DNA of 64,000 bases. It comes from Galeruca laticollis. Its lineage: Eukaryota; Arthropoda; Insecta; Coleoptera; Chrysomelidae. The notes below the pieces were generated by a model, which did not search any database, was not told the DNA's origin, and worked only from the letters and a program-made list of their open reading frames with translations. Position 1 is the stretch's first letter; each line of letters begins with the position of its first letter. The DNA lies in contig OY998176.1 in NCBI GenBank assembly GCA_963921935.1, forward strand, positions 137,962,299 through 138,026,298. The letters run 5' to 3'. The position numbers and the translations under genes were made by a program. Positions 44,264 to 54,420 of the stretch are shown piece by piece.

Positions 44264-44637
44264 AATTATCAGGATGGCCGAGTGTTATATTTTATTTTGC
44301 ACACCGTATTTATTATACAAGATTGAGACGGGATATAGTTTCGAGCACATGTTGTTTACGTTATTCGATCTTATATTATCGTTCTCATAAAATAGATACG
44401 ACCGGGGTGAAGGGTGAAGAGGACTGTTTGGGATTTGGATGGTTAAAAATGTTTAGTCTAGGTATAACCACAATACCGAAGCGTGTAAATTTAGATAGTT
44501 ACAGTATCGCCGAGTTATAATATTATATTCACCCTTTTCCTAATCTTACACTGATAAAGCAAATTAACGACGTCGTTGAAATAAAACAATAATATTCAAC
44601 AATTCAGCTTATATAGGGGAATTTACATTCCATAACT
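44264..44637 (-). repeat. Errantivirus-type LTR (minus strand)
   Basis: On the minus strand GAGGGGG (44644-44638) is followed by AGTTATGGAATG, and the repeat ends ATAATT at 44264. AGTTA starts and AATT ends are typical of errantivirus LTRs. A TATA box (CTATATAAGC) lies near 44615-44606. It is taken as the 3' LTR of the remnant that continues at 44645-49150. A matching 5' LTR was not found. Confidence 0.6.
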
Positions 44638-44644
44638 CCCCCTC

Positions 44645-44990
44645 AAATGGATTCAAGTGCGTTAGGGCGGTGGAGCAACTTGAGTAATGTCAGGGCTCTT
44701 GGTTGTCTTCTTTCTGGTACAAAGATTTAGTATGAGATTTATTTTCTTCAACGTGTAAAAGCTGCAAGACAATATTATTAATATCATCATGCTACTAAGT
44801 CCATAATGGGAAATGTTTTCGTGAAGTCGGATTTCTTCTAACGAAACTTCATCTTTTTCTTGAAGGACCATTTGATGTCCTATAATGGTACTTTTTTGGT
44901 TGGAGTAAGATACGGAAGAAGTGGAAGAGTATTTTCTGTTGCGCAGTAATGTACAACTGAAAATAAACTTCGCCCTTTATTTTGAAGTAT
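44645..44990 (-). pseudogene. env: Errantivirus env C-terminal end (minus strand)
   Basis: The minus-strand frame 44871-44662 encodes a hydrophobic membrane segment (GLSSMMILIILSCSFYTL) followed by a short basic tail and a stop just before the polypurine tract. Position and shape fit the transmembrane end of an errantivirus envelope protein. The rest of env is expected beyond the LINE insertion, at 46.5-47.4 kb. Confidence 0.6.
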
Positions 44991-45045
44991 TGGAGATCAA
45001 TTTAATTTATGTGTATTTGTGTTTTGATTGAAAATAATAGAGACC

Positions 45046-45046
<1 letters not shown>

Positions 45047-45120
<74 letters not shown>
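45047..45120. repeat. (TTA)n microsatellite
   Basis: About 24 TTA units directly in front of the LINE fragment. Reading it as protein gives an artefactual poly-Tyr run. Confidence 0.95.
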
Positions 45121-46500
45121 TTTTGGGTCCAATACTTTTTATAAAATTTGTTAACGATTTACCAGAGGCTATTGACACTTTTTGTATTTTATTCGCTGAT
45201 GATACTACAACTTTATCTGATGGCACACAAGCTGGTGATAATATTTTGTTGAATCAGTGGTTCCTGGCAAATAAGCTGAAACTCAACGACACTAAAACGA
45301 AACACATTCTTTTCAGTTTAGATAAATGGGCTATAAAATCAGAGCCAGTTAAATTACTGGGCATTCATTTGGATACAAACTTAAGTTGGTCACCTCATGT
45401 TGACTACCTTTGTTCAAAATTAGCGAGCCAAGATTTAGTAATTCTTCAATTAAAATCATGTATACCAACTCATTTGTTAAAGTCTGTATATTATTCACTT
45501 TTTCATAGCAATTTAACATATGATATTATGCTATGGGGCAGCAGCACATCAGTGCACAAAGTATTTGTGCTACAGAAAACTGTAGTTAGAATAATTTACA
45601 TCGCACCAAGAAACACCAATTGTAAAAAAATATTCAAAAAACTTGAAATATTGCCGCTTCCGTGCTTGTATATTTTCGAAGTGTTAATTGAAACACATAA
45701 AAATCGATATGTTCTGACTAAACATGCAGATGTTCATAATTATGATACTAGAAATAGTAAAGACATTGTCATTCTCAAATCTAGACTGAAAACAACAAAA
45801 AACAATAAGTTGGATGTTACATTGTACAATTCATTTGTAAAATATTTTGAACATATAAATATAAGTGATATGACGAGAGTTCAATTTAAACATTTTGCTA
45901 AGTCTTTTCTTTTAAATTATTGTTTTTATACAGTTGATGGGTTTTTGAAGGAATTGAATACTTGGGCTTAATGCTTATATGTTTGAAAAAAAATTGACTG
46001 TCTCGACCCTTACTTCGTGGAATATGCTCATATTAGTGTTTTTAAATGAAACTCAAGGTCTCTAGTTAATTCCACAATATAATACAAGTTATTGAAAATT
46101 CTAAAAAATTGACAATTGATTTATCGAAACAATTGTCAATTTTTTAGAATTTTCAATAACTTGTATTATATTGTGGAATTAACTAGAGACTTTGAGTTTC
46201 ATTTAAAAACGCTTATATGTTTGTTTATTTTGTTTAATTTAATTTTTACTTTCTATTATTTTTTAACTTATTTTATATTTTAAAATTGTCATATTTTCAT
46301 CAATATTTTTACTTTATGAAATGTATGTCTGTATTTATGTAAAAGTTTTATTTTCTATTATTTTTATTATATTTTAAATTTGTCATATACAACACTATAC
46401 AATCTTTAATATTTTTAGTTGGTAAAATGTATTCATATGTACTAATTTCACTGACTTCTAATGTACTGTCTATGTGAATGGGGTCAATAAACCATCTATC
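45121..46500 (+). pseudogene. 5'-truncated LINE: RT C-terminal half and 3' UTR
   Basis: The frame is open from the microsatellite to the stop at 45969-45971. RT begins at GPILFIKFVNDLPEAID, with FADDT near 45192-45206, then VKLLGIHLDTNLSWSPHVDY and the LWGSSTSVHKVFVLQKT tail. About 270 residues are unbroken, so the fragment is younger than its surroundings. The 3' UTR is interrupted by the hairpin element (45986-46210) and probably ends near an AATAAA at 46485-46492. Class: Jockey/CR1-like. It appears to lie inside the minus-strand errantivirus remnant. Confidence 0.85.
45986..46210 (-). mobile_element. Short 5'-hairpin element, copy 2
   Basis: The 225-bp insertion is flanked by a 13-bp direct repeat, GCTTATATGTTTG, at 45973-45985 and 46211-46223. 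On the minus strand it begins with a hairpin (46210-46038, arms of about 81 nt with one mismatch, 11-nt loop). A tail of about 52 nt follows, ending GGGTCGAGACAG then TCAATTTTTTTT. The tail is identical to copy 1 (4608-4745) up to GAGACAG. No protein is encoded. The T-run end may be an RNA polymerase III stop. Confidence 0.87.
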
Positions 46501-49150
46501 TAGATTGAAGATTTGTAAATTTTTCTTCTTGGTATTGGTATAAATTGTTGCACAAAATAGGAAAGGTAATTGAGGAATAATTGTTTGGTTCATATTTGGT
46601 ACGGAATAATGATGATAATGATCGAAGGAGTCTGGGCGGACCAGAGGAAAACTAACCTATCATGTGTATACGTTACTTTGGCTTTCACTATCTGATAGAA
46701 ATTTAAGAAGTCGTCTACAGAAAATAATATTTGATTTTTATTGTAAAATGTATGTAAATCTCTCATGATTTATCTGAAATTATCCGGAGAGATTAAACTA
46801 GGGTGTACTGTATTCAAAACGGAGAAACTTATTGAATTTTCGAGATCTGTTGAAATGCTTAAAACTAATTTAAACCTAATTTAACTTGATATAAAATATA
46901 TATTATTTCCTAAGTATTGATTATGGTTACTTATAGATTAATTTGAAATTATTTAGTTGACCTATAATTTGATTTTGACCATTTTCTAGTTGAGAAATAC
47001 CAGTGTGACTTTCTATGGCATATTGTTCATCTAAATTGCCTAAAATAAATTTTACAAGAGATCCTAGAGGATTCATTAGTGCTCTTTTAGATAAATTATA
47101 AGGGGAAAATTGAGATTACTTTTGGGTTTATATTTTCAATTTCAAGTAAGTGTTTGTATATTGTGAAAAGTACAAGTGTATTACGAGCTGTTGAATTGTT
47201 AATTACATTTCTTAATTTTTTATAGGTAAACGTTAGAGAATGTATTTGGTCTTGGATAGGTTTAGCTGGAATATAATGGAGAATGGTGTGTGTTGCAATT
47301 TTAACTTTAGCATTTTCTAGTTTGAAGGGCAGAAAACCGGGATTGTTTTTGAGATTGTGAAATTTTTGGTTCATTGTCAGTAGGAGTATAGTCAACCTGT
47401 AAAATAATGTTAGCCAGTTTTCTAGGTTTATACAAAAGTTTGTGGTATTTACTTTGAAGAGTTGTAAAGGGGTTTTGTTTTTGCTTGTCTGTCTTTATGC
47501 TTTTTGTAACAAATAATACCGGGTTCGATGATAGGAGCAATCAGAGCAATTATCGTTTTGTTTTTCGATATCCTTTGATTTGTTTCCAAGTAAACTTTTC
47601 TGTAATTTGTCATATATTGTTTTGATTGTCGCTTTTTGTTAGTTAAGTTTATGATTAAATAAGTCAGAGTTTGTGTCAACAGGGTCTTTAAGTTCTAAAT
47701 GTCCAAAAAGAAAATCTATTGGCTTTTAGTTTTGTCGCGCTGTGTATGGGAATAATTATATCCAATAACTGAATAACTAAGTTTTTCGAATGGAATGAAC
47801 TTTGTTTTGGTTATTGATAGGATTCTTATATGTTCTAAGAAAGCTGAGTGAGATCGTTCGGCAACTCCATTGCTATTTGGGTTGAAAGGGAGAGTTTAGT
47901 GCCAATTTATATTATATAACTTCTTTGATTATAGGATATTATATTTTCGGGTATTTGAGTAAGGATTACTAAACATGAAGAGCTGAAAGTGATGGGATGA
48001 TGTAAGATTGTGCAAATTTAGAAGAGCTCTCACACATTGTTAATGCAATAGTGTTATCGAATTTAAAAACATCTATATTCACAGTTTCAGAGGGTTTAGT
48101 AGGTGTGAGAATTAACTGTAATTTAATCAATGGGGGATGTCCTTCATATTTCGTTTGTTGACATACGTCACAATTATTTATGAAATTCTTAACATCTTCA
48201 TTTGATTTGGGCCAAAAGTATTAATTTTTCAATTCTGTAATAATTACATTTATACCTCTGAGATTTGTGATGGATTCGTGATAAGTTTTTATCATATTTT
48301 TTGACTGTTTTGTTGACTTAACTAATTTGAAAGCAAACTTTTTGAGTACTTCTCGTATGGTACACAAATTTTTAAAAATAGTTTACTTGTCATCATTTTG
48401 GAAGAAGAGCGCGTATTGCTTCTTAGGAACGCTATATTCTCCGAGGAATGTTATGATTTGAGATTGAAAAGATTTGTTGGTAATATATAGTAGCCATCTA
48501 GTTCACATTTTTATCGAAAAGCTTTTTTATTTCCTGTCGATGGCTTCTATCCACTTTTATCATAATAATTTGATTAAGAAAATTATCTATCTGTAATGTG
48601 TGTACCTAAAATTGAGTCTTCTTGGTTTGTATGTATCGTTTCGATATCATTATCAGGGTCTATTTGGGCAATCGTAGAAGAATTGTCCGAATTGAGTCAA
48701 CAGGGTAGATTTCTATTCCACTTAAAGCGTCTGCGTTACTATTTGATTTACCTTTTTTGTATACAATTTCGTAGCCGAACTCTTCTCGTTTTAGTCTCCA
48801 ACAGACTAATCGAGAATTTGGTTATTTTAAGGACATTCACCACTGTAAGGGTTTGTGATCCGTAATAATTTTGAATTTTCTTCCAAAGATGTAAGGCCTA
48901 AAAAACTTGTATAGCTAAAATTCCCTTTTCTATTGTCGAATAAGACGTTTATGCATCAGTAAGTATCCAGGAAGCAGAAGCATTTGGTTTATCTTGACCA
49001 ATTGGCGATTGTGATAAAGTAGTTCCAAAAGCAACATTGCTAACATCTGTAGTTACAATAAATTCTATAGTAAAATCGGGAGATATATCGTTTTCATTAT
49101 CACTAATATTATAACTGAGTGCGGCTCTGGTATAGGTAACAATAAGTCGT
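46501..49150 (-). pseudogene. Errantivirus pol-env remnant (minus strand)
   Basis: On the minus strand RNase H is at about 49110-48880 (TTDVSNVAFGTTLSQSPIG, STIEKGILAI). The integrase zinc domain is near 48240-48130 (FINNCDVCQQTKYEGHPP), followed by the first core Asp in VNIDVFKF, with decay after about 47880. Env follows: NNPGFLPFKLENAKVKI near 47350, and a cleavage-region block, SKRALMNPLGSLVKFILGN, at 47100-47041. Multiple stops break all of it. The order and env blocks parallel those of the plus-strand errantivirus at 56.85-64 kb, but the two are clearly different families. RT and gag are missing. Confidence 0.82.
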
Positions 49151-49435
49151 GTCTATTACTGGTTTGTGAAAATTAAGTGCTTTCTAATCAATTTATTGTA
49201 CATACAGCAATCAACAGGAACCAAGTTTTTCTGTTCCTACCAGTTTGTAAAATTTAATCAGCCAGATCCGTAATTTGGAACACATGTAGTAAATATGAGT
49301 ACGGCAGGTTCGAATTGTAATGCAATCAAGATGAATCACGTCAATACTCAAGGTCGTATTCATGTGTAATTTCTACTGCTAATTTCCCGAGTGAAAATCA
49401 TGCAATTCTATAGCAAATACTAAATTAGAAGATTA
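49151..49435. other. No recognisable feature
   Basis: Short gap between the errantivirus remnant and an RT scrap; nothing supported. Confidence 0.4.
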
Positions 49436-49690
49436 TTCAAACAGGAATGTGTTGCTATATTTTTTGACATTCAGAAGGCCTATCATTCTGTTTGGAGTTA
49501 TGATATTATAAAATCATTAGAGCAAATAGATTCCGTATATAAAAATCTACTCTCGACCATTTTTAATCATCATTCACTTAAGCTGTGTGGGAGTGGCGGC
49601 AGAAGTAGACATCTAGAAGAGAAACAAGGGATGCAATTATATTATAATACAACAATTACGAGAGACGCATTGCTGTTCTTCCCTACAGTT
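49436..49690 (+). pseudogene. LINE reverse transcriptase scrap
   Basis: The translation FKQECVAIFFDIQKAYHSVW, then DIIKSLEQID, is the first catalytic block of a Jockey/I-type LINE RT (family: FFDIEKAYDxVW). It carries His where the family has Asp after AY. It is about 80 residues long and lost downstream. Confidence 0.78.
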
Positions 49691-49734
49691 TTTAATATAA
49701 CTTCTAACAACTGATTTCCAGAGACAAATTTCTT

Positions 49735-50602
49735 CAAAAATATCCAAAAATGTAGTATATCTGGATTTATAGGATACGCTGTACTCGCTCTAGTCAGCTG
49801 AAAATCAATAGGTTACATCTGTGAGATACCTTTAAAAATATACGATTATAAAATTGGTCACTTGTATACACTACGGAGGCTATATCGTGCTAACAACCCG
49901 AAATTTATCCAAAAAAGACCAAAAATTAGGCACTTCAAGTATCATAGCACGCGCCGCACTAGCTCTGGTGCGCTAAGAATCAATAAGATTCATCTATAAG
50001 ACAACCTGAACAATACTCAATCATAAAATTGGTCAATTTTTTAAACTGTGGAGGCTGTATCGTGCTAACAAACTAAAAAATTCGCCAAAAATTACAAAAA
50101 ATTGGTACTTCAATTACCCTAGTACTCGTTTTACAGGGTTCAGTGAGCTGAACATCAATAATGTTCATCTTTAAGATGGCCTGAATATTATTAAAACATA
50201 AAATTGGTTACTGGTATGTACTCCAGAGGGTGTATCGTGCTATCAAACTGAAATTTATCCAAAAATGATCAAAATGTCGTACTTAAAGTACTATATCGCA
50301 CTGGCCCTGGTGAGCTGAAAATCAATATAGTTCATCTGTAGGACGTCCTAAATAATATTCAATCGTAAAATTTGTAATTTGTTGCACTCCGGAGGCTGTA
50401 CCGTGCTAAAAAACATGCAGCGAAAAGTGGCCGATGACAACGACTCGACGACGACGACATACACACTGAATTTTTCTCCTAAAAACCGTTTTTCGTATTA
50501 TTCTTGATGGAAAATATGAAAAACCCTCAATTTTTTTTCAAAATCCCAACTTTTTCGGTTTAAACCAATACTTTACTCGCATATTAGATAGGTTGGGCGG
50601 AA
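49735..50602 (+). repeat. Satellite-bearing element, second plus-strand locus
   Basis: Anchors related to GGAGGCTGTATCGTGCTAAC recur near 49878, 50053, 50228 and 50394 (spacing 166-175 bp). The terminal module is the same as at 38.3-38.5 kb: AAAAGTGGCCGATGACAACG, (GAC)n, CATACACAC, CGTTTTTCGTATT, TAGGTTGGGCGGAAAA. Confidence 0.86.
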
Positions 50603-53140
50603 AACATCAAAAATGTATAAGTAACATTCGAAGTTATTTTTAATAACTTGACAACCAATGTTAATAGATACACGATAAAGTGTAGAAAGAAAATGTGAGC
50701 CTGAAAAATAATACGATTCACAATCAGCTTCAATGACATTGAGAGATTACCAAAAACGTATTATACAGTAACAGCATTACAGTCTCAACATCAGGGACAA
50801 CCTTTGCAAATCACAGTTGCAATTCCTAGTGCAAGATATATCCTTCACTTCTCTTTACTCCTCTAACGAAGCCTTTTTTTCAGGAAAGTATATACTATGT
50901 ATGTCAGATGCCTTCTTGGATATGCTACCTTTAATTCATACATTTCTACCACAGATATATGTGACTGTCACGAGAGCTTCGGTGATCTCAATTATTGGAT
51001 GTTCAACTTACTCAACTCCTTATCAGCTAATAAGATGGCTTTTTACCCAAATATAGTTTTTCTCTTGTACATAAGCTCTCGCAAATCTATCATAAAAGGT
51101 GTTTTATTGGAATTCCTCAAACGCATCAAACGAAAAATAGCAAAACAGCATGAATAAGTTAGATTTGGTTAATTCTATTTGTGCTTTTGTAGCAAGTACT
51201 CCTTATTCGTTGCATTTTATGTATGTCTTAAAAAGTTCCCATGGCGGTCACCTTAGTGTTAAAAGAGGATCCCTGTTTATCCTACGTATTTTTCTTCTTT
51301 CATTTTTTCCATAATTTTGGAAGTTCAGGGATATCTGCATGAAAGATAGATAGTGCACCATAGTGAATTATTGAAATATAAATATAATAATAAAGCTTCG
51401 TCGCTAAATGGGACAAGGCCAAATGACCCCTGGACAAATTTTTTTACCAATTTATTGGTTCTAACTCCATGCGAAAATCATCAGGAGGTGATTGCTCGTA
51501 TGAAGTTATGATGGATCCTTCCGATAGGTAATAAAATATCCTCAGCCTATCCCCTTTCAAGATAACACCCCTAAAAAGCGATGAGTGAAATTTACTTCTA
51601 ATATGTTTCTCAAATTTAACGTAAAGACAGAAACATTTTTCACATTCTTTGCACTCGCAAAGTCCTTACCACGTATAGGAAAGCATCATCTCCTGAGTTT
51701 ATTCATTCGCATTGATTTTGAAACAACCTGTATAATCAATGAAAATTTACTTCACGAGAAAAATCCTCATACTAGAAATCGACCGAAATGTACCTAAGAC
51801 TTTAGTCCTAAAAAAATGGTTTCATATGTCTATTATGCCTTAAAAATATTTGCTTGCCCTGAAAATCAATGTGAGGGGTAGATAACACCCCTTCTAAAGT
51901 TGAAATGATTTGTTTCCTCAACCAAACTACCGAATGGAAGGGTATAAAGATGGGATCACTATAATTTAGCGAATAGGATTAGAGGACCTCAGGTCGTTTA
52001 ACAGAGATATCATTGGGAATTTATCTATCTTGACCAAGACAAATCGTTTAATTGTCAGTTTATTCGACAGGAGGCGTATATTGTTTGTTCAATCAGAGAG
52101 AAGAAAAAAAACGCTGTATCAACGACTTGGTATCAAATTAATGGTATTGACAAGGACAAGGATTACACACCATGAACATGATAACAACAATTATGGATGA
52201 AGTCAAAGTGTAGAAATATTGAGTCGAATTTGTGGATTTGAATCTATGAAGATAGTGTCAATTCAAATTTCTCCATTTGTAGAGCAGTTACTAATACTGA
52301 AAATGTGAATTCACAAAGATTATTCTCTAACTTGGAGATGTGATTGCTTATCTTGAATAGAATAACACCTCAAACGTTTCACTACCAGAAAAGCAATGTC
52401 AATTGATGACTTTGGTTCAAACTGTAGTATTTCTCTACCTAATAACCTCAGCTCTCCACATTGATGACACAAACTGATAACCCAAAAAAAGTGAAATGTA
52501 GTTTTGCATCTTTTCCTTATTCAAAAATGATACCTACAATCCATCCATCAAATCAAGTATATGTGAATTGTATGCTAGACATCTCAACAAACAATCGGTA
52601 TTTGGAGACGTAATTACGTATGTATGCACAAAAGTTAGGACAAAGGCTAGTTACAATAATTTGTTTCTTGACACTTTTTCTAGCTAAGGTTGCTCCTCGA
52701 TTTTCCACGTTCACTTTGTGAATCATGCTGGAGATTATTTAAAACGTCATATGTGGAAACTAATTCATGCATGAAGTTCTATGCTATTTTTTTATTGTTC
52801 TTGATGTTGAGTCCTTCAGAATTGATTTCATTCGAAGAATTTTGAAGTGAATGTTGCAAGTATAACAATTGGACCATGCGCCAACATTTGCTCTAAATTA
52901 TTCTTAAATATGTAGAGTTTCTCTCTATTCTCAACCACTTATGAACAGAATGTCATCCTATATCCATATTTGTTGATAAACAGTATTCAATTCCACCAAT
53001 AAAATTCCTCCAAAAGTTTCTATAAAAAACTATTATAGAACAACTATTGTGTTTTATGTAGTGAATATTCGAGCTACTTATAATTGGACTATTACAGTTA
53101 ATATATAATTTTCATTCAAGTAATGAAATTATATATTCCC
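50603..53140. other. No recognisable feature
   Basis: 2.5 kb with only short unrecognised frames (for example 50817-51157 in two registers). Confidence 0.45.
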
Positions 53141-53453
53141 TATTAAACTTCTGTTGCTCGTGCGGCGTCTACTAGACGCCAGGGAACCTCCTTTTCAGGG
53201 GATGTGCACTTATACTTATTAAAAAAGATACGCGTTCTTCGCGCCATCTATATTTGTCACAAAGAACAAGTCACTTCGGTTGCGTTAGGCTGGATAGCCC
53301 TAGTAGCTGTGGCCTTCAAATTAGGGAAGAATTTCAGTCGGGTTCGGTAATCTCTTTGACATCCACAGACAAATAATTGAGGTTAGGCATTTAAAGTTTG
53401 CAATTATTGTTGTTTGGTTATTGATTTATTTTATTCTATTGATTTAATTCAAA

Positions 53454-53760
53454 ATGCCAGCCCTTCGAGAGTGTGTTGTTCCCAATTGCTTTAATCAAGA
53501 TCAATATGCTCCAAGGCAGGTTATGAATATCATTATAGTTAAAATGAGTAATTTATATCATTATTTTACAGATATTTTATCCCCGCGGACGAGCATATTA
53601 GAAATATTTGGTTGTAACGAATCAATAATCCCAGTTTATTTAACCAGCCAAGAAGCATTTTAAGGGGGAAAGTAGTTTCTGGTAATCATTTTTTGGATGT
53701 ATGTAAGAACGGGAAAAACTGAAAAAATTGCACTTCCTGTTTTAAATTTACTTGGTAAGC
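53454..53760 (+). pseudogene. THAP-like zinc-finger fragment, possibly two exons
   Basis: MPALRECVVPNCFNQDQYAP (C-x4-C start, from ATG 53454) is followed by a candidate intron (CAG/GTTATG at about 53517 to TTTACAG at about 53571). Then comes RYFIPADEHIRNIWL, a stop, and GKVVSGNHFLDVC. The order C-x4-C, conserved W and xHF is that of a THAP domain, but the third Cys before xHF is lost and stops are present. It may be a host gene remnant or part of a transposon. Confidence 0.42.
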
Positions 53761-54420
53761 ATTTTATTGTAATACTATCAAATTTAAACTACTATGTATA
53801 TTGTTTTTGTAGATTTCATTGTTGGGGATAATTAGAAGAAAGTTGCTTTTCCTTTCCTCTTAAACCACAAAATGTGCTTGCAACACCTCCAAAAATAAAA
53901 AGTATGACATTAATAATAGAATCTGTCAGATATGTATGTAATACGATTTTTTGTAGAATTATACTCTGAACTAAATTTGAGTTAAGTTGTTGCAGCCTTT
54001 CCCTATTCCTAGAAATTATAAATCAATCGAATTTAAATTTTCCGCCCTATCACACAATTTGAATTTACCACCATTTAAAATCTAGAATCGACTACAGAAC
54101 CCTCCTTTTAGTTTTTTGTGACAAATAAAGATGGCAGCACATCTGCCGAGACATTTTTTGACAGTGAGTTGCCCGTCTTACCTTTATTATTTGTCTGTGC
54201 TTCTTTCTATGGTACCGGTTTGAAGCAATTTAACAGCGACTCTTCCCACTCTGTACCTTCTACATTTAGAATGGACAATATCCAGAGCGATTGGCCACAG
54301 TCCATACACACACGTTGAAAAGTTACGACCTATAATCATAATACCGACTCATTCAGACGCCACGCGAGTGCTTCTAATACAAAACTCTTCATATTTATAT
54401 TATACATTTTTTATTGTAAT
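53761..54420. other. No recognisable feature
   Basis: Low-coding sequence before the transposase. GGCAGCACATCTGCCGAGAC near 54132 resembles GGCAGCACTTCTGTCGAAAG near 54783. Confidence 0.4.

Noticed and set aside
45009..45125. Poly-tyrosine N-terminus of the frame at 45 kb
   Set aside because: It is the (TTA)n microsatellite read in frame; the real LINE sequence starts after it.
50817..51157. Possible host gene from overlapping frames of about 80 codons
   Set aside because: No recognisable domain, no splice context and composition like the surrounding non-coding DNA.
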